Assembly (NCBI RefSeq): GCF_030644385.1
Contig: NZ_CP130060.1
Span: forward strand, 1,798,001-1,862,000
Length of the DNA stretch: 64,000 nucleotides
Direction of reading: 5' to 3'
Source: Stomatobaculum sp. F0698
GTDB lineage: Bacteria; Bacillota; Clostridia; Lachnospirales; Lachnospiraceae
Shown here: piece after piece, positions 17,659 to 28,213 of the stretch
How positions within the stretch are numbered: the stretch's first letter is position 1
Layout: each line of letters opens with the position of its first letter
Notes under the pieces: model-generated
The model's input: the letters and a program-made list of their open reading frames with translations, nothing else
Told to the model about the DNA's origin: nothing
The model's database searches: none
Position numbers and translations under genes: made by a program

Positions 17659-18747
17659 TCAAAAACTCCAGCCGTCGCTCGGCGTGATGTCCTCGCGGGT
17701 CGTTTTGTCTTCTTCCTCTGTCCCGCCGCCCGGCAAAGCCGCATCCTGCGGCTCAGGCTCTCCGGATTCCGCTGTGTGCGACTCGCTGTTCCCTTCCGCT
17801 TCCGGCGTGTGCGCTGCGCCGCTCTCCGGCTTCTCCGCTTCCGCAGTCGGCTCCGTACCTGTCGCTGCCTCGTTATATTCCGTATCTCTTACATCGACCG
17901 CAGTTTCCGCCGCATCGCGGGGCGCGGTGCGTATGCTGAGCTCCCGCGCAGACTGCGCGCTCTCCGCCTCCTCGTCGCGCACAAGTCCCGCCTGCAGCGC
18001 GCGGTAAAAGATGAAGAGATCCAGCACCAGTGCCGGGTAGAGCAAGAGCTCCGTATCGAAGCCCGCAAGATTAATCAATCCTACCAAAATGGTGGAAGTT
18101 GCCCTCGCATACGCCGCAAGCCGGTAGCTCTCCCCGTAGCGAAGCGGTACCCGCATCACTCGTGCGATGATAAGCCCGAGTAACGCCTCAACCATGTTGA
18201 AGAAAAAGAAGCCGATCAGCGTCACAACGAAGAGAAAAATGCCTACCAGCACCATAGGCACATAGAGATAGCGCGTGAGCGAGAGCAGAACGTCCTTGTT
18301 CAAATAGCCCGAGATTTCGTTAAAGCGAATCTGCTGATACCGACTCCCGATTCCAGTTCCCTCGCTCTGCATGATGAGCTGATCGGCGTCGCCGAGCAAC
18401 ACAACCGACTTAAGCGCCATCAGCGTGCGGGTCTCCTGCGCCTCGAGATTAATCTTATTCTCCGGGCTCGTGTTGATGTCAATGTAATAGTCCGCGCCCT
18501 CGAGGTGTAAGCCCTTCGGCATCGAGAGCTTTCCGTTCTCCAGCGTGAAGTCCGGAATGTGCTCATCCAAGAAGTGACGCACGCCGCCCACGCGAATCCA
18601 GGCCGAGCCGACCGGAATCACATAGATCGCGAGCCAAGTAAACATGCTGAGCATCAGGCAAAAAGCGATAAAGCGCCCGAGGCTCCGCCGCAGCAGTTTT
18701 CCGTAATCCCGAAGTCGAAACAGTGCAATTTGAAAATCTCTGATCAT
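17659..18747 (-). CDS. DUF1189-like membrane protein
   Basis: A 362-residue membrane protein. TM1 lies around residues 27-50. An outer domain of about 100 residues carries IPDFTLENGKLSMPKG, a motif usual in DUF1189 proteins. Three or four TM segments follow in 155-265. The last 95 residues are a low-complexity Glu/Ala/Thr tail. The first ATG overlaps the desulfurase stop (ATGA), so translation is coupled. DUF1189 proteins have no settled function. Confidence 0.8.
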   Translation of the reverse strand: MIRDFQIALFRLRDYGKLLRRSLGRFIAFCLMLSMFTWLAIYVIPVGSAWIRVGGVRHFLDEHIPDFTLENGKLSMPKGLHLEGADYYIDINTSPENKINLEAQETRTLMALKSVVLLGDADQLIMQSEGTGIGSRYQQIRFNEISGYLNKDVLLSLTRYLYVPMVLVGIFLFVVTLIGFFFFNMVEALLGLIIARVMRVPLRYGESYRLAAYARATSTILVGLINLAGFDTELLLYPALVLDLFIFYRALQAGLVRDEEAESAQSARELSIRTAPRDAAETAVDVRDTEYNEAATGTEPTAEAEKPESGAAHTPEAEGNSESHTAESGEPEPQDAALPGGGTEEEDKTTREDITPSDGWSF

Positions 18748-19904
18748 GGTGCCGCATCCTCCTTCAGTTTATTTGCGCGGTCGATGACGATGGCCGCCGC
18801 TTCTCTCACTTCTTCCTCCGTATTCTCCCAGCCGAAGCTGAAGCGGAGCGAAGACCTTGCCTCCCGCTCGCTGCAGCCCATCGCAAGGAGCACATGGGAG
18901 GGCTCCAGCGCCCCGGAGGCGCAGGCAGCTCCCGCGCTCGCCGCAATGCCCGCCTGATCGAGCAGGATGAGCAAGAGCTCCGCCGAGATACCCGGAAAGC
19001 AGAGATTCAAGTGCCCGGGGAGGCGCTTCACCGCGCTCCCGTTTTGCCGAAGACCGGGAATTCCTTCCCGAAGCAGCGCGAAAAAGAGTTCCGAAAGTCG
19101 GCGCTTTTTTTCGCCGCGCTTTGTAAGCGCCGCATGGGCCGCCTGCGCGGCCGCCGCCATGCCGACGATGCCGGCGACATTCTCGGTTCCGGCGCGTCGC
19201 CCTCTCTCCTGCGCGCCGCCGTGCAGCAGGGCGCCGACCTTGAGCCCGCGGCGGATGTAGAGAAAGCCTACGCCCTTCGGCCCGCCGAACTTATGCGCGC
19301 TCACCGAAAAGAGATCCGGGAGTTCCTCCCCGAGAAGTTCTCCGAGCGGCAGCTGGCCGTAGACCTGCACGAGATCGCTGTGCAACGGAATATTCCGCTC
19401 GCGACATGTTGCCAGCAGTTCCCGGAGCGGCTGCAGGGTCCCGGTCTCATTGTTGGCTCCCATGCAGGAGACGAGCGCCGGTCTTTTTTCGAGCAGCGCC
19501 TCCGCCGCCGTGAGATCCGTTCGCCCCTCCCGCGAAACCGGAAGCAGCGCATAATCAAGGAGCCCCGCCTGCTTTCCGTAGCGCAGGGTCTCCAGTACCG
19601 CGTGGTGCTCAATCTCCGTGGCAATGAGGAAAGGCTTGTCCCCGCGCTCCCGCGCCGCTTCCGCCATGGCGAGCAGCGCCCAGTTATTCGCCTCGGTTCC
19701 CCCGGAAGTGAAATAGAGTTCCTCGGGCAGGCAACCAAGGGTTTCCGCGAGACTATTCCGCGCTCCGGCGAGCGCCTGCCGCGCTCTTCTGCCGCTCTCG
19801 TAGAGTGCCGAAGGGTTTCCGTACTGCTCCGTCAAAAAGGGGAGCATGGCCTCAAGCGCCTCGGGGCAGAGCGACACAGTCGCCGCGTGGTCCAGATAAA
19901 TCAC
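18744..19904 (-). CDS. Cysteine desulfurase, NifS/IscS family
   Basis: A 386-residue PLP enzyme that takes sulfur from cysteine for thiolation or Fe-S work. The PLP lysine is K205 in [11 protein letters not shown]101 stacks on the cofactor, and the catalytic cysteine is C328 in [10 protein letters not shown] within the flexible loop. It overlaps metA upstream and the DUF1189 gene downstream by 4 bases each (ATGA). With mnmA two genes on, supplying sulfur for tRNA thiolation is the most likely job. Confidence 0.93.
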   Translation of the reverse strand: MIYLDHAATVSLCPEALEAMLPFLTEQYGNPSALYESGRRARQALAGARNSLAETLGCLPEELYFTSGGTEANNWALLAMAEAARERGDKPFLIATEIEHHAVLETLRYGKQAGLLDYALLPVSREGRTDLTAAEALLEKRPALVSCMGANNETGTLQPLRELLATCRERNIPLHSDLVQVYGQLPLGELLGEELPDLFSVSAHKFGGPKGVGFLYIRRGLKVGALLHGGAQERGRRAGTENVAGIVGMAAAAQAAHAALTKRGEKKRRLSELFFALLREGIPGLRQNGSAVKRLPGHLNLCFPGISAELLLILLDQAGIAASAGAACASGALEPSHVLLAMGCSEREARSSLRFSFGWENTEEEVREAAAIVIDRANKLKEDAAP

Positions 19905-20824
19905 GACTTCTCTCCCTCTTCGAGCAGATAGGGTGTCACCTGGTAGACATAATAGTTCAACCAGTTCGTGTACAGTGTGTTCGCCATATTTCGCCAGGAG
20001 AGCGTCGGGCGCCCGCTCGGATCATCGTTCTCGTAATAATGCAGCGGAAGCTTCGGGTTCTTGCCCCGCCCCATGTCGCGCCGATATTCGCTGTCCAAGG
20101 TCATGCGGTCGTACTCCGGGTGACCCTGCACGAAAATCTGCCGCCCCTCCTTGTCCGTGATGAGCAGGACGCCCGCCTCCTCGGACTCCGCGAGGATGCA
20201 GAGTTCCGGGTGCTTTAAAATATCCTCGCGCCGCACCTCGGTCCAGCGGGAGTGCGGGCAGTTCATATAGTCGTCCATGCTCCGAACAAGCGGCACCGAG
20301 TGATGCAGCACCCGGTGCTCGTAGACACCCGAGAGTTTCTCCTTCCGCGGGTACTTCTGAATGCCGTAGTGGTAGTAGAGACCCGCCTGCGCGCCCCAGC
20401 AGATGTGGAAGGTCGAGGTGACATGGGTCTTCGACCATTCCATGATACCGCAGAGTTCCTCCCAATAACTCACTTCCTCATAGGGCAGGTTTTCGACCGG
20501 TGCCCCCGTGATGATGAGGCCGTCAAAGTGGCGATGTTTCACCTCATCAAAGAAAACATAGAAATTCGAGATATGACTCTTACTTGTGTGCGTCGCCTCG
20601 TGGGAACTGGTCATCAAAAAGGTGCAGTCCACCTGGAGCGGCGTGTTGGAGAGCGCGCGGAGCAGCTGGAGCTCCGTGTCTTCTTTCAGCGGCATCAGAT
20701 TTAAAATCAGAATCTGCAGCGGTCGTATGTCCTGCGCCATTGCGCGTTTCTCATCCATCACAAAGATGTTTTCCTGTTCCAAAATGGCTTTCGCCGGCAA
20801 ATCGTTTTGAATGCGTATGGGCAT
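19901..20824 (-). CDS. metA: Homoserine O-acetyltransferase (MetA family)
   Basis: A 307-residue MetA-family enzyme that acylates homoserine in methionine synthesis. The catalytic C142 ([10 protein letters not shown]), H235 and E237 (GHPEYD) are in place. Position 111, right after TGAPV, is Glu; in this family Glu111 goes with acetyl-CoA and Gly111 (E. coli) with succinyl-CoA, so acetyl-CoA is predicted. The C-terminal [13 protein letters not shown] is typical. It lies 47 bases after ligA and overlaps the cysteine desulfurase gene. No methionine riboswitch or T-box is visible before it. Confidence 0.93.
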   Translation of the reverse strand: MPIRIQNDLPAKAILEQENIFVMDEKRAMAQDIRPLQILILNLMPLKEDTELQLLRALSNTPLQVDCTFLMTSSHEATHTSKSHISNFYVFFDEVKHRHFDGLIITGAPVENLPYEEVSYWEELCGIMEWSKTHVTSTFHICWGAQAGLYYHYGIQKYPRKEKLSGVYEHRVLHHSVPLVRSMDDYMNCPHSRWTEVRREDILKHPELCILAESEEAGVLLITDKEGRQIFVQGHPEYDRMTLDSEYRRDMGRGKNPKLPLHYYENDDPSGRPTLSWRNMANTLYTNWLNYYVYQVTPYLLEEGEKS

Positions 20825-20871
20825 CGCTGCACCTCCTGTTCGCTGCTCTATCTGTTACTCCGGCTTGCGCT

Positions 20872-22836
20872 TTACCCCAATCCTGCGAGGAAATCGGCCT
20901 CACTGATGATCGGAATGCCGAGTTCCCGCGCCTTTTTGTTTTTGCTTGAGCCGGAAGTAATGTCGTTATTGATGAGCGCCGTGGTCTTTGCGGAGACCTC
21001 CCCCGCGACCTTGCCGCCCCGCGCCGTGATATAGTCCTTTAACGCCGTGCGATTCGGGAACTGTGTGAGGCTTCCCGTAATCACAAAGACCTTTCCGGCG
21101 TAGAGCTCGGACGCTGCTCCGGCGCTCGCCTCGGGTTCCAGCGTCACTTCCTTTAGGAGCTCGTCGATAATCTCTTGCTCCCGCGGATCCGCAAAGAAAT
21201 TCACGATATCCGCCGCCATGACTTCGCCGATGCCGTCCACCTCGGTGAGCGCTTCCGCGCTCGCCGCGCGAAGCGCCGCAAAATCGCCGTGAAAGGCTTT
21301 TGCGAGCACCTTCGCATTCTGTACACCGACACCCGGAATGCCGAGGCCGTAGACAAAGCGGGACAAGGGCATGCTTCTCGCCTTCTCGGCCGCCTCGATG
21401 AGCTTTGCCGCGGAGGCCTCGCCGAACCCCTTCATCGCAGCGATATCCGCCTCCGCACGCTTTAAGTGAAAGAGATCCGCATAGCGGTGGATGAAACCCT
21501 CCTGAATCAGCTTTTCGAGCGTGGTCTCCGAGAGTCCCTCGATGTGAAAGGCGTCGCGGCTCGTCATCAGCGCAAAGCGCTTCACGCGCTTAATCGCGCA
21601 GTCCGGGTTCACACAGTAGAGGGTTTCCGCATCGTTCTCTTTGCGTATCTCCGTCTCCGTGCCGCAGACCGGACAGTGTGCGGGCGGCTCGGCCGTTCCG
21701 CTCTTGGTGAGGTTCTCCGCAATCTGCGGAATGATCATATTTGCCTTGTAGACCCGAATGCGGTCGCCTATGCCGAGTTTTAAGCCGCGGAGCACACTCA
21801 CATTGTGGACGCTTGCGCGCCGCACTTCGGTGCCCTCAAGATCCACCGGGTCAAAAATCGCAACCGGGTTAATGAGCCCCGTCCGCGAGGGACTCCACTC
21901 GATTTCGCGGAGCACTGTCTCCGCCTGCTCATCCTGCCACTTGAAGGCAATCGCGTTTCGCGGAAACTTTGCCGTGCGCCCCAGCGACTCGCCGTACGCA
22001 ATGTCATCAAGCAAGAGCACGAGGCCGTCCGAGGGGAAGTCGTTCTCCGGAATCTTCGCTTCAAAACGGAGCACGCTGTCCCGCAGGGTATCCGCGGTCA
22101 CGGTCTCGTATTCGACCACCTCAAAGCCCTGGTCGCTAAGCCACGCAAACTGCGCCGCGCGGGAGTTGTTGAACTCGACACCCTCCGCCTCCACCAAGGA
22201 GAAGGCGTGGAAGTAAACGCCGCGCGCCGCCGTCACCGCGGGGTCCAGCTGGCGCACCGTGCCCGTGCAGAGGTTCCGCGGGTTCTTATACTTTGCCTCT
22301 GTCTCCGGCAGTTCCGCATTGATGCGCGCAAAATCCGAGTAGCGCATCAGGGCTTCGCCGCGGAGCAGAAGTTCCCCCTTGAACGGGATGCGGAGCGGCA
22401 CATTGCGAAACGCCCGCACGGTTCCTGTCACAAGCTCGCCGATATAGCCGTTGCCGCGCGTCACCGCCTGATAGAGCTCGCCGTCCCGGTAGCGCAGTAC
22501 TATCGTGAGGCCGTCCATCTTCCAAGAGAGCAGTGCCTTCTGCGTTCCGAGCCAGGAAATCAACTCGTCCACGCTCTTGGTCTTGTCGAGCGAGAGCATG
22601 GGCTGCTCATGGGTTACCTTGGGGAGCGAGGACAGCACTTCATAGCCGACGCTCTGCGTCGGGGAACCCGAGAGCACAATGCCGCTCTCCTCTTCGAGGC
22701 GCTTCAATTCGTCATAGGCGCGGTCGTAGTCGAAGTTACTCATAATCTCGCGGCTCTCCTGATAGTAGGCGCGCGCCGCCGGAAGCAGGGTATCAATCAG
22801 GGCCTGCATCTTTTCTCTCAGTTTTTTTTCTTCCAC
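20872..22836 (-). CDS. ligA: NAD-dependent DNA ligase
   Basis: A 654-residue ligase that seals nicks in replication and repair. The N-terminal NAD domain has SNFDYDRAYDEL, the adenylated lysine K106 is in SWKMDGL, then come an OB fold, a four-Cys zinc finger (CPVCG ... CVNPDC), helix-hairpin-helix repeats (VYGLGIPGVG) and a C-terminal BRCT domain (GKVFVITGSL). TRGNGYIGE replaces the common TRGDGxxGE. From memory this SNF-YD/KxDGLTI variety is common in Lachnospiraceae. It starts inside the last 19 bases of the rluF-like gene. Confidence 0.95.
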   Translation of the reverse strand: MEEKKLREKMQALIDTLLPAARAYYQESREIMSNFDYDRAYDELKRLEEESGIVLSGSPTQSVGYEVLSSLPKVTHEQPMLSLDKTKSVDELISWLGTQKALLSWKMDGLTIVLRYRDGELYQAVTRGNGYIGELVTGTVRAFRNVPLRIPFKGELLLRGEALMRYSDFARINAELPETEAKYKNPRNLCTGTVRQLDPAVTAARGVYFHAFSLVEAEGVEFNNSRAAQFAWLSDQGFEVVEYETVTADTLRDSVLRFEAKIPENDFPSDGLVLLLDDIAYGESLGRTAKFPRNAIAFKWQDEQAETVLREIEWSPSRTGLINPVAIFDPVDLEGTEVRRASVHNVSVLRGLKLGIGDRIRVYKANMIIPQIAENLTKSGTAEPPAHCPVCGTETEIRKENDAETLYCVNPDCAIKRVKRFALMTSRDAFHIEGLSETTLEKLIQEGFIHRYADLFHLKRAEADIAAMKGFGEASAAKLIEAAEKARSMPLSRFVYGLGIPGVGVQNAKVLAKAFHGDFAALRAASAEALTEVDGIGEVMAADIVNFFADPREQEIIDELLKEVTLEPEASAGAASELYAGKVFVITGSLTQFPNRTALKDYITARGGKVAGEVSAKTTALINNDITSGSSKNKKARELGIPIISEADFLAGLG

Positions 22837-23687
22837 GATCCCGCCTCCTTTCCGCGGCTCTTAAAATATGCCTTTTGCCGCGCTTCATAGTTTTTCTTGC
22901 GCCGCTGCTCCGTGCGCACCGTCTTCGCCGTCTTGCTCTGCTGATTCCGCGGCTTCTCCTGAAGCAGCGCGAGCAGGGTCTTAAGCTCCGATGCCGTCAC
23001 ATTGCGGTACGCACCGCTGTGAAGATTATTGAGACGTATGTTCATGATGCGGATGCGCTTTAGGCTGATCACGTGAAAACCGCAGGCCTCGCACATGCGG
23101 CGAATCTGCCGGTTTAAGCCCTGGGTCAGGGTAATCGCAAAGCTTGTCTTATCCCGCGGTTCTACCTTGCAGGGCAGGGTCGTGACCTGCAGTTCCTCAA
23201 GGTGCACGCCGCGGCGCAGCTTGTCCAGAAAATTCTCGGTCAACGCCTTGTCCACGCGGACAAGGTACTCCTTTTCATGCCCGTTCTCACAGCGCAAAAT
23301 TTGGTTCACGAGTTCGCCCTGATTCGTGAGAAGCAGGAGTCCCTCCGAGTCCTTATCAAGCCGCCCGATCGGGTAAATGCGCTCCGGGTACTCGAGCATG
23401 TCCACGATATTCGGCGCGCGGTCATTGTCCGTCGTCGTGCAGACCACACCGACCGGCTTATTGACCGCGATCAAAATCTTCTTTTTGGAGGCCAGCTCCT
23501 CGACCGCGCCGACCCGCTTGCCGTTTACCTTGACTTCCATGCCGGCAGAGACCAGCGTCCCGAGTTCCGCCGCCTCTCCCGCGACCGTCACCTTGCCGGC
23601 CGCAATGAGCCGGTCCGCCTCACGGCGCGAGCAAACGCCCGCCGCACTCAAGAACTTGTTGATGCGCATTTCCTCGCTCTGATTCAC
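22818..23687 (-). CDS. RNA pseudouridine synthase, RluF/RsuA family
   Basis: A 289-residue pseudouridine synthase. The S4 RNA-binding domain lies at residues 8-55 (MRINKFLSAAGVCSRREADRLI). The catalytic domain has the active-site aspartate in GRLDKDSEGLLLLTN, and the motif GLNRQIRRMCEACGFHV follows. The C-terminus is Lys/Arg-rich. The gene most resembles RluF (23S rRNA). The start is taken as GTG at 23687, with GGAGGGGGAG 4-6 bases upstream; an ATG at 23669 is the alternative. First gene of the long operon running to the lipoprotein at 16095. Confidence 0.88.
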   Translation of the reverse strand: MNQSEEMRINKFLSAAGVCSRREADRLIAAGKVTVAGEAAELGTLVSAGMEVKVNGKRVGAVEELASKKKILIAVNKPVGVVCTTTDNDRAPNIVDMLEYPERIYPIGRLDKDSEGLLLLTNQGELVNQILRCENGHEKEYLVRVDKALTENFLDKLRRGVHLEELQVTTLPCKVEPRDKTSFAITLTQGLNRQIRRMCEACGFHVISLKRIRIMNIRLNNLHSGAYRNVTASELKTLLALLQEKPRNQQSKTAKTVRTEQRRKKNYEARQKAYFKSRGKEAGSWKKKN

Positions 23688-23741
23688 TGTTCTCCCCCTC
23701 CGGCGCCGATTCACGCCTCTGTTATACCGCTGTAACTTACA

Positions 23742-23771
23742 ATTATAGGCAAAGCGAGCCTATTCAGTCAA
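23742..23771 (-). promoter_or_regulatory. Promoter of rluF-ligA-metA-nifS-mnmA operon
   Basis: On the minus strand TTGACT (23766-23771), an 18-base spacer and TATAAT (23742-23747), about 55 bases before the first start codon. No internal promoter or terminator is obvious in the next 7 kb. Confidence 0.7.
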
Positions 23772-23848
23772 GTTTAGCGCTCTCCCCCGCGCATAAGCAA
23801 AGGACCGGAGCTAACGCCCAGGTCCTTTGACAATATCGAAACTCCGAT

Positions 23849-24874
23849 TTACTCGATGAACATCGCATCCCCGAAGCTGAAGAAGCGGTAGCGCTCCCTC
23901 ACCGCCTCGCGATAGGCATGCAGAATTTTCTCTCGCCCGGCGAGCGCACTGACCAGCATGACCAGTGTGGACTCGGGGAGATGGAAGTTGGTAATCAGGC
24001 AGTCCAGAATGCGGAAGCGATAACCGGGGTAGATGAAGATTTTGGTGTAGCCGCTCTCCGCGCGCAGTGTTCCGTCCTCATTCGCCGCGGATTCGAGGGT
24101 GCGGCAGCTCGTCGTGCCGACACATACAATGCGACCGCCCGCCGCCTTTGCGCGGTTCACGGCCTCTGCGGCTTCCTCGCTCACCACATAGAACTCCTCG
24201 TGCATATGGTGCTTCAGAATGTCCTGCTCCTTCACCGGGCGGAAGGTGCCGAGTCCCACATGGAGGGTCACACGCACAATGATAATGCCCTTCTCCGCAA
24301 GACGCTTTAAAAGCTCCTCGGTAAAATGAAGTCCCGCCGTCGGCGCCGCCGCACTGCCCTCGTGCGCCGCATAGACCGTCTGGTAGCGGTTCTTGTCTTT
24401 TAACTGATGGTGGATGTAGGGCGGCAGAGGCATCTGTCCGAGTTCATCCAAGATTTCCTCAAAGACGCCCTCGTAGGAGAAGCGCACAAAGCGATTGCCG
24501 TCCTCGGTCTGTCCCACAATCTCGCCGATGAGTTTCCCTGCGCCGAAGCTGATCTTCGTTCCGATGGGGCACTTTCTGCCGGGCTTCACCAGAGTCTCCC
24601 AGGTTCTGTCCTCTTTCCGCGTGAGGAGCAGAACCTCCACCTTGGCTCCCGTGCCCACCTTTTCGCCGATGAGGCGCGCCGGGATTACCTTCGTGTCGTT
24701 TAAGACCAGACAGTCGCCGGGTTTTAAGTACTCTGTGATATCCCGGAAGTGTCTGTGCTCAATTTCACCGCTCTCCTTGTGCAACACCATGAGGCGCGAG
24801 GAAGCTCTGTCCTCGAGCGGATCCTGTGCAATCAGTTCCTCCGGCAACTCGTAGTAAAAATCTTTTAACTCCAT
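23849..24874 (-). CDS. queA: tRNA queuosine ribosyltransferase-isomerase
   Basis: A 341-residue enzyme of full normal length. It moves and isomerises the ribosyl part of S-adenosylmethionine onto 7-aminomethyl-7-deazaguanine in tRNA, making epoxyqueuosine. Landmarks are [21 protein letters not shown] at the N-terminus (shown in part), [12 protein letters not shown] and [18 protein letters not shown]. Its start overlaps the upstream gene's stop by one base (TGATG), so the two are coupled. No tgt gene is nearby. Confidence 0.96.
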   Translation of the reverse strand: MELKDFYYELPEELIAQDPLEDRASSRLMVLHKESGEIEHRHFRDITEYLKPGDCLVLNDTKVIPARLIGEKVGTGAKVEVLLLTRKEDRTWETLVKPGRKCPIGTKISFGAGKLIGEIVGQTEDGNRFVRFSYEGVFEEILDELGQMPLPPYIHHQLKDKNRYQTVYAAHEGSAAAPTAGLHFTEELLKRLAEKGIIIVRVTLHVGLGTFRPVKEQDILKHHMHEEFYVVSEEAAEAVNRAKAAGGRIVCVGTTSCRTLESAANEDGTLRAESGYTKIFIYPGYRFRILDCLITNFHLPESTLVMLVSALAGREKILHAYREAVRERYRFFSFGDAMFIE

Positions 24875-25731
24875 CAGCCTTCCGTCCCTTCCGAAGCCGC
24901 GGCGCCGGTCTCCGCCGCCGTTTCCGCCGGAGCGGCGCTCTCCGCGCTCGTCTCTGCTGACTCCGTGCCTGCTCGGCCGGGAATTTCAATGACCGCATCG
25001 GTCACCGCCTCGGTGCTCTCCTCTTCTTCCGCATCTGCGGCCGCGGCTGCGCCGCCGCCCGCACGGAGTTTCTGGTAGAGCGAACCGAGCTTTGCATCGC
25101 TCACAATTGCCTTCGCGAGCGCCGTGCGGTAGTCGTTGTTCATCTTCTTGACCGCCTCACTGCCCTCGGCCGCCTTGACCGCAGCCGTCTCTGCCTCGTT
25201 CAGCATCTCATCCGTCTTCATCCGAAGACCCTCATCGGTCTTTACGATGTAGGCGCGGAGCAGGACCGGCGCCGGGGTCTGAATCTTGCGGAACCAAGCC
25301 TGGGTCTCGATGTAGGCGATATAGCTTCCGCTCTCCACCCCCGGAATCACATAGATTGAGGTGTTCTCAAAGGACTCATAGAGCTTCTTTTCCGCCGCCA
25401 TCTGCTCCTTTAATTTTGCGAGCCCCTCTTCGTCGGAGAGTCCGAAAATCTGATAGAGCTCCTCTGCATCGCCCTGGGCCCGCGCCGTCAGATAGTCCTG
25501 CACCAGAGTATGAATTTCCGTGTCCGAAGTCTTTTCGGGCGCAGCCGACGCATAATCGTAGCCTGCCGTCTCCGCCTTGCTTTCTTTCGGCTTTGCCGTC
25601 TTTTTGTGATCCAGCGCGAGAATCACAAGAATCAGAATGAGCGCCGCCAGCGGCAACAGGAGAAATCGCCCGAAACGCTGCAGCGTGAGCTCATCGATTC
25701 CAAAGATCTTTCTGTTCTTTTCGTAACGCAC
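24874..25731 (-). CDS. Membrane-anchored protein of unknown function
   Basis: A 285-residue protein. A basic N-terminus and one TM segment (about residues 21-41) anchor it, and the rest faces outside. The outer domain (about 65-205) holds [28 protein letters not shown], which has the look of a compact alpha-beta fold (NTF2/SnoaL-like is possible), then a low-complexity Glu/Ala/Ser tail. The start is GTG, with AGGGAGG eight bases upstream. It overlaps queA by one base. Function unknown. Confidence 0.78.
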   Translation of the reverse strand: MRYEKNRKIFGIDELTLQRFGRFLLLPLAALILILVILALDHKKTAKPKESKAETAGYDYASAAPEKTSDTEIHTLVQDYLTARAQGDAEELYQIFGLSDEEGLAKLKEQMAAEKKLYESFENTSIYVIPGVESGSYIAYIETQAWFRKIQTPAPVLLRAYIVKTDEGLRMKTDEMLNEAETAAVKAAEGSEAVKKMNNDYRTALAKAIVSDAKLGSLYQKLRAGGGAAAAADAEEEESTEAVTDAVIEIPGRAGTESAETSAESAAPAETAAETGAAASEGTEG

Positions 25732-25984
25732 TCGTTTATCCTCCCTTGTAATCCTACCATTTTAGCATGATTTTAAGGGAGACTCCAGTCCACAATTTTA
25801 TCCCGCAGCGCTCTGTATATCTGAATGCAATCCTCGCTTCACGGAAGCAGATTGTCACACAGCGGCGCAGCAGCTACGCCAAACGCAAAGGCACAAGCCG
25901 CCGTCAGGGTAAGCGCAGGGGCAAATACTCGGATTTTCCTCTTTTGCACAGACATAGCTTGCGCATCGGTTGCACTTGCGGCGC
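25732..25984. other. Intergenic stretch, nothing clear
   Basis: Between the membrane-anchored protein and the tRNA-Arg terminator. Both strands show only chance open frames without ribosome sites. TAAAAT-like boxes around 25755-25780 on the minus strand could belong to the promoter of the downstream gene, but no convincing -35 pairs with them. Confidence 0.5.
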
Positions 25985-26016
25985 AAAAAAAGAGAAGCCC
26001 GTTTCCGGGCTTCTCT
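25985..26016 (-). terminator. Terminator after tRNA-Arg
   Basis: An 11-bp perfect stem AGAGAAGCCCG / CGGGCTTCTCT with a four-base loop, followed on the minus strand by TTTTTT. It lies 6 bases past the tRNA. Confidence 0.88.
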
Positions 26017-26021
26017 CGGTC

Positions 26022-26095
26022 TGTGTCTGGCGGGATTCGAACCCGCGACCTTCAGAGTCGGAGTCTGACGCGCTATCCAGCTGCGCTACAAACAC
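26022..26095 (-). tRNA. tRNA-Arg (anticodon CCG)
   Basis: A 74-base tRNA. The acceptor stem pairs GTGTTTG with CAGACAC (one G-U), discriminator A. The anticodon stem-loop TCAGA-CTCCGAC-TCTGA gives anticodon CCG (codon CGG). The T arm CGGGTTCGAATCCCG is canonical and CCA is not encoded. It has its own promoter and a strong terminator. Confidence 0.95.
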
Positions 26096-26108
26096 AAAGT
26101 ACTCTACT

Positions 26109-26137
26109 ACTATACTCTGTTTTGTGTCGCAGGGCAA
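26109..26137 (-). promoter_or_regulatory. tRNA-Arg promoter
   Basis: On the minus strand TTGCCC (26132-26137), a 17-base spacer and TATAGT (26109-26114), 13 bases before the tRNA 5' end. It lies between the uvrB stop and the tRNA. Confidence 0.65.
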
Positions 26138-26146
26138 GGTTATCTT

Positions 26147-28213
26147 TTAGCCCCGCCGATTGCGCTTATGCTCCGCAGGTTTCTCGAATTTACCCGCGAC
26201 GGCGCGCTGTACCTCGGCCGCTTTCTCCCGGCTCTCGGGGTCGCTGCGAAGGCGCAGTACCTCTCCCATGCGGTCTCTGAGTCGCGCTGCCTCCTCGAAG
26301 TTGAGTTCGGCCGCCGCCTGGCGCATCTTCTTCTCGAGCTCCTTCGAGAGACGACGCAGTTCCTCGTCGCTCATGGACTCCGGATCCTTGTCCCAGTGCT
26401 TTTGGTCCGCAATGACGGCTTTGGTCATCATAATCACATCTCGAACCGCCTTTTTGATGGTGGTCGGTGTGATGCCGTGTGCCTTGTTGTAAGCCTCCTG
26501 AATCGTGCGGCGGCGCTCTGTCTCCGAAATGGCGCGGCGCATGGAGTCCGTCATGTTATCGGCATACATAATCACGTGCCCCTCGGCATTTCTCGCCGCA
26601 CGGCCTATGGTCTGCACGAGCGAGGTCTCCGAGCGCAGGAAGCCCTCCTTGTCGGCATCCAGAATCGCGACCAAAGAAATCTCCGGGATATCAAGACCCT
26701 CGCGGAGCAGATTGATGCCGACAAGCACATCGAACTCATCGAGGCGCATGGCGCGGATGATCTGCGCGCGCTCCAAAGTGTCAATGTCCGAGTGCAGATA
26801 GCGCACCCGCACACCGACCTCCCGGAGGTAGCTTGTTAAGTCCTCCGCCATGCGCTTGGTGAGTGTTGTGACCAGGACCTTATTCTTCTTCTCAATCTCT
26901 TTGTTGATTTCGCAGAGCAAATCGTCAATCTGGCCCTCGACCGGGCGCACCGAAATTTCGGGGTCCAGAAGACCGGTCGGACGTATCAGCTGTTCCGCGC
27001 GAAGCAGCTCGTGCTCCGCCTCGTAGCGACTCGGTGTCGCCGAGACAAAGAGCATCTGGTTCATGCGCTCCTCGAACTCCGTAAAGTTCAGGGGACGGTT
27101 GTCCATGGAACTCGGCAGGCGGAAGCCGTACTTTACTAACGTTGACTTTCGCGCAAAGTTGCCGTTAAACATGCCGCCGATTTGCGATATCGTGATGTGG
27201 CTCTCGTCGACAATCGTGAGAAAGTCCTTCGGAAAATAGTCAATCAAGGTAAACGGCGGTTCGCCCGGCTTCTGCTCCGTCAAAAAGCGGGTGTAGTTCT
27301 CAATGCCGGAGCAAAAACCCGTTTCCCTTAACATCTCGACATCGTAGTGCGTCCGCTCTTCAATGCGCTGCGCCTCAAGGAGCTTATCCTCGCTCTTTAA
27401 GAGCTTCACATAGTCCTCGCATTCGGCGAGTATCTCCCGGGCCGCACGCTCGATCTTTTCGCGCGGCACCACGTAGTGGTTCGCCGGGTAAATCGAAATG
27501 TGAAGCACCTCCGCAAGCGGGTTTCCGGTCAGCACATCTGTCTCCGTGATTTTATCGATCTCGTCGCCGAAGAACTCCACGCGGTAGGCAAGCTTATCCT
27601 GATCCGCCGGAAAAATCTCTATCACGTCGCCGCGCACACGGAAGGTGCCGCGGTGAAAGTCGAGGTCATTTCGGCTGTACTGGATATTGATGAGCTCGGC
27701 GATGACCTCATCCCTATCCTTCTCCTGTCCCGGGCGCAGACTGACCATCATGTTTTTATAGTCCGTCGGGCTGCCGAGGCCGTAAATGCAGGAGACACTC
27801 GCGACAACAATCACATCCTCCCGCTCGAGAAGGGCGCTCGTCGCCGAATTTCGCAGCCGGTCTATCTCTTCGTTGGTCGCGGCATCCTTCTCGATGTAGG
27901 TGTCCGTCTGCGGCACATAGGCCTCCGGCTGGTAGTAGTCGTAGTAGGAGACAAAGTACTCCACCGCATTCTTCGGGAAGAACTCCTTCATCTCGCTGTA
28001 AAGCTGCGCCGCGAGCGTCTTATTGTGGGAGATGATGAGCGTCGGCTTCTGCAACTCTTGAATCACATTTGCCATCGTGAAGGTCTTACCGGAACCCGTC
28101 ACGCCGACCAGCGTCTCAAACTGATTGCCCTCCCGAAAGCCTTCGACCAGTTGCCGTATGGCCTGCGGCTGGTCTCCCGTCGGCTGAAACTCGCTGTGCA
28201 GTTCAAATTTCAT
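26147..28213 (-). CDS. uvrB: Excinuclease ABC subunit B
   Basis: A 688-residue DNA repair helicase-like protein. It loads at damage with UvrA and recruits UvrC. It has Walker [12 protein letters not shown] near residue 40, the beta-hairpin region [22 protein letters not shown] (about 90-112; cited in part), helicase motifs ([22 protein letters not shown]) and a C-terminal UVR domain ([22 protein letters not shown]) for UvrC contact. The frame is open a further 51 codons upstream, but [16 protein letters not shown] at 28213 is the conserved start. Its ATG overlaps the stop of the recombinase-like gene (ATGA), so the two are coupled. Confidence 0.95.
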   Translation of the reverse strand: MKFELHSEFQPTGDQPQAIRQLVEGFREGNQFETLVGVTGSGKTFTMANVIQELQKPTLIISHNKTLAAQLYSEMKEFFPKNAVEYFVSYYDYYQPEAYVPQTDTYIEKDAATNEEIDRLRNSATSALLEREDVIVVASVSCIYGLGSPTDYKNMMVSLRPGQEKDRDEVIAELINIQYSRNDLDFHRGTFRVRGDVIEIFPADQDKLAYRVEFFGDEIDKITETDVLTGNPLAEVLHISIYPANHYVVPREKIERAAREILAECEDYVKLLKSEDKLLEAQRIEERTHYDVEMLRETGFCSGIENYTRFLTEQKPGEPPFTLIDYFPKDFLTIVDESHITISQIGGMFNGNFARKSTLVKYGFRLPSSMDNRPLNFTEFEERMNQMLFVSATPSRYEAEHELLRAEQLIRPTGLLDPEISVRPVEGQIDDLLCEINKEIEKKNKVLVTTLTKRMAEDLTSYLREVGVRVRYLHSDIDTLERAQIIRAMRLDEFDVLVGINLLREGLDIPEISLVAILDADKEGFLRSETSLVQTIGRAARNAEGHVIMYADNMTDSMRRAISETERRRTIQEAYNKAHGITPTTIKKAVRDVIMMTKAVIADQKHWDKDPESMSDEELRRLSKELEKKMRQAAAELNFEEAARLRDRMGEVLRLRSDPESREKAAEVQRAVAGKFEKPAEHKRNRRG

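Noticed and set aside
20825..20871. Methionine riboswitch or T-box before metA
   Set aside because: The ligA-metA gap is only 47 bases, too short for any of these leaders, and no matching motif is present.
23799..23828. AAAGGACC ... GGTCCTTT pair after queA as a terminator
   Set aside because: The loop is long and the exit lacks a solid T-run; it could be a weak terminator but I do not list it.
25767..26280. Plus-strand frames across the tRNA-Arg region
   Set aside because: They cross the tRNA and the end of uvrB in antisense and lack start signals.
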